Origin: an uncultured Bdellovibrionales bacterium
Lineage (GTDB): Bacteria > Bdellovibrionota > FAC87 > UBA2466
DNA: 60,445 nt
Direction: 5' to 3'
Assembly (NCBI GenBank): GCA_937903155.1
Contig: CALCZU010000015.1
Span: forward strand, 1-60,445
Position 1 is the stretch's first letter, and each line of letters starts with the position of its first letter. Below, in pieces: positions 59,570 to 60,445 of the stretch. The translations under genes and the position numbers were made by a program. The notes below the pieces were generated by a model. It did no database searches. It saw nothing but the letters and a program-made list of their open reading frames with translations, and had not been told where the DNA came from.

Positions 59570-59981
59570 TTCAAACGAGGTCATTCTGGTGGATGATAAT
59601 CCACCCGATCGCCAAATCGCCAAAATTTGTTACAGCCGTTCAGGTCTTCCCAACCCATGGTTGGAATTCGCCAGCGGCCAAGATTTTCTTTCGTACTTAG
59701 ATGAAGTCGAAGTGGGAGAGCGCCCGTTTCCCGCACTCGTTCTTCTCGATATCAATATGCCGTGCATGACAGGATTCGAAGTTCTCACAAGCGTTCGAAG
59801 GCATCCCGCATTTAAAAACTTGCCGATGCTCGTGATGCTCACGGGCTCGAGAAATGAAATTGACATTGAGAAGTCAAAAAAATGCGGCGCCGACGGCTAT
59901 TTCATGAAACCAACCGAACTCGACGACTATATCTCATTTTTTCAAGCGTTTAAGACCGGCGATTTCTCACACTGCGCTTAG
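59550..59981 (+). CDS. Single-domain response regulator, Rcp1-like
   Basis: A 143-residue receiver domain without an output module. The acidic pair is VDDNPPDRQ, the phospho-acceptor is Asp67 in LLDINMPCMTG, the Thr/Ser switch is MLTGSR and Lys120 lies in GYFMKPTELDD. The insertion VEVGERPFPAL before the Asp strand is typical of Rcp1-type regulators that partner phytochrome-like kinases. It overlaps the hybrid kinase by 20 bases and so should be made with it; the SHDLxEPLRM-type transmitter is the likely phosphodonor. Confidence 0.92.
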   Translation: MQPRLYNSNEVILVDDNPPDRQIAKICYSRSGLPNPWLEFASGQDFLSYLDEVEVGERPFPALVLLDINMPCMTGFEVLTSVRRHPAFKNLPMLVMLTGSRNEIDIEKSKKCGADGYFMKPTELDDYISFFQAFKTGDFSHCA

Positions 59982-59990
59982 CGGAATCCT

Positions 59991-60066
59991 CGTCATTACG
60001 AGGAGCGAAGCGACGACTTGTCCGGCGCAACTTTAGCGGAGACGGAAGCAATCTCATTGCATAAGA
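59991..60066. repeat. REP-like palindromic element
   Basis: CGTCATTACGAGGAGCGAAGCGACG (59991-60015) belongs to the GTCATTGCGAGGAG family, and GAAGCAATCTCATTGC follows at about 60050-60066, echoing the AAGCAATCTC arm at 55-68. It lies after the response regulator gene. Confidence 0.65.
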
Positions 60067-60206
60067 GCGAATTGGTTGGGGGCTGGGATCGCTTTGCACG
60101 TGCAAGGTGAGACGGTTCTGGTTGGGTTTTAATGGAAAGTAACGTCAACGTATAGCTCTCGGAGGATTTTTCTTCATCGTAAAGTAGAGATGTTTGTCGC
60201 CTTCTC

Positions 60207-60245
60207 TGTCATTGCGAGGAGGCGAAGCCGACGCAGCAACCTTTG
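60207..60245. repeat. REP-like half element
   Basis: TGTCATTGCGAGGAGGCGAAGCCGACGCAGCAACC shows the left arm of the family without a matching right arm. Together with the preceding element it fills most of the gene-free stretch 59982-60300, where I see no coding frame. Confidence 0.65.
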
Positions 60246-60300
60246 TACATTGCAAAAGGTGGACGGCGAGACGTGAAATCTATTTCGAAAATGATATGAA

Positions 60301-60444
60301 TTATTCCGCGTTTTTTCTCATTCTATCGTCGATAAAACGATTGACTGCGGATCTATTTTTGATACGGTTATCGACGATATAGGAGTAATTAAAATGAACC
60401 TCGCCCTCCACCACAAAGCCGTCTTCTGTGTAAAAAATTGCAGA
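60301..60444 (-). CDS. C-terminal part of a gene cut by the window edge
   Basis: On the reverse strand the frame is open from 60444 to a TAA at 60301-60303, giving 47 residues (begins SAIFYTEDGFVVEGEVHF, ends RFIDDRMRKNAE). Composition is protein-like, with a beta-type start and a basic helical end. It is in the convergent direction to the response regulator. No family can be named from this piece. Confidence 0.55.
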   Translation of the reverse strand, partial: SAIFYTEDGFVVEGEVHFNYSYIVDNRIKNRSAVNRFIDDRMRKNAE

Positions 60445-60445
60445 A

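Noticed and set aside
60194..60382. 62-codon plus frame at the right edge
   Set aside because: Its first half is a REP element and its second half is antisense to the more convincing partial gene at 60301-60444.

Overview
The window suggests a Gram-negative bacterium with an LPS-containing outer membrane and moderate GC. The supporting genes are an LPS-heptose adenylyltransferase, an LptM-like lipoprotein, many signal-peptide and lipobox proteins, and several proteins ending in outer-membrane-barrel-like strands. The mix of broadly conserved genes with large unrecognised exported proteins would fit a Bdellovibrionota or other former deltaproteobacterial lineage, but that placement is inference. 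I saw no tRNA, rRNA, CRISPR array, phage module or transposase.

Layout. Positions 1-12.3 kb are mostly lineage-specific: two membrane histidine kinases, two proteins with a soluble domain followed by a barrel-like C-terminus, a large helical lipoprotein, an ambiguous stretch (6.06-6.82 kb) and a secreted HExxHxxGxxD metalloprotease. From 12.4 to 19.9 kb lies a de novo purine operon (purB-purC-purS-purQ-purL-purF), preceded by and translationally coupled to an unrecognised exported protein. From 20.1 to 27.8 kb come an RDD membrane protein, the heptose adenylyltransferase, an outer-membrane-like protein, an acyltransferase with a pseudo-receiver/DUF4388 protein, an amino-acid dehydrogenase pair (leucine dehydrogenase family and 3,5-diaminohexanoate dehydrogenase) and a deoxynucleoside kinase. 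From 28 to 33.3 kb are exported proteins and NagZ.

From 33.5 to 38.4 kb are BipA/TypA, a DTW-domain protein, ComM and ComF. From 38.9 to 44.5 kb is the complete four-gene ligase-associated DNA repair cassette (MBL-fold exonuclease, ATP-dependent ligase, Lhr-like helicase, PdeM phosphoesterase), overlapping at every junction. Lon follows at 44.7-47.1 kb, then a tandem pair of secreted leucine-rich-repeat paralogues (47.3-50.9 kb) and a DksA-like protein. From 51.6 to 55.5 kb is a lysine/diaminopimelate operon, lptM-dapF-dapA-dapB-dapL, using the aminotransferase shortcut. The right end holds a GlsB/YeaQ-type protein, a ChaN/TIKI-like protein, a hybrid kinase with two transmitter modules, its overlapping response regulator, and the C-terminus of a gene running off the edge.

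Two genome-scale habits stand out. A family of GTCATTGCGAGG-type palindromes occupies at least nine intergenic spaces. Several transcription units have a -10-like box only about 4-8 bases before the start codon and no Shine-Dalgarno sequence, which suggests leaderless mRNAs. Operons instead use ATGA/GTGA/TTGA overlaps. No clearly unprecedented multi-gene system is visible. The best candidates for new biology are the LRR pair, the double-transmitter kinase with its regulator, and the exported protein coupled to purine synthesis.
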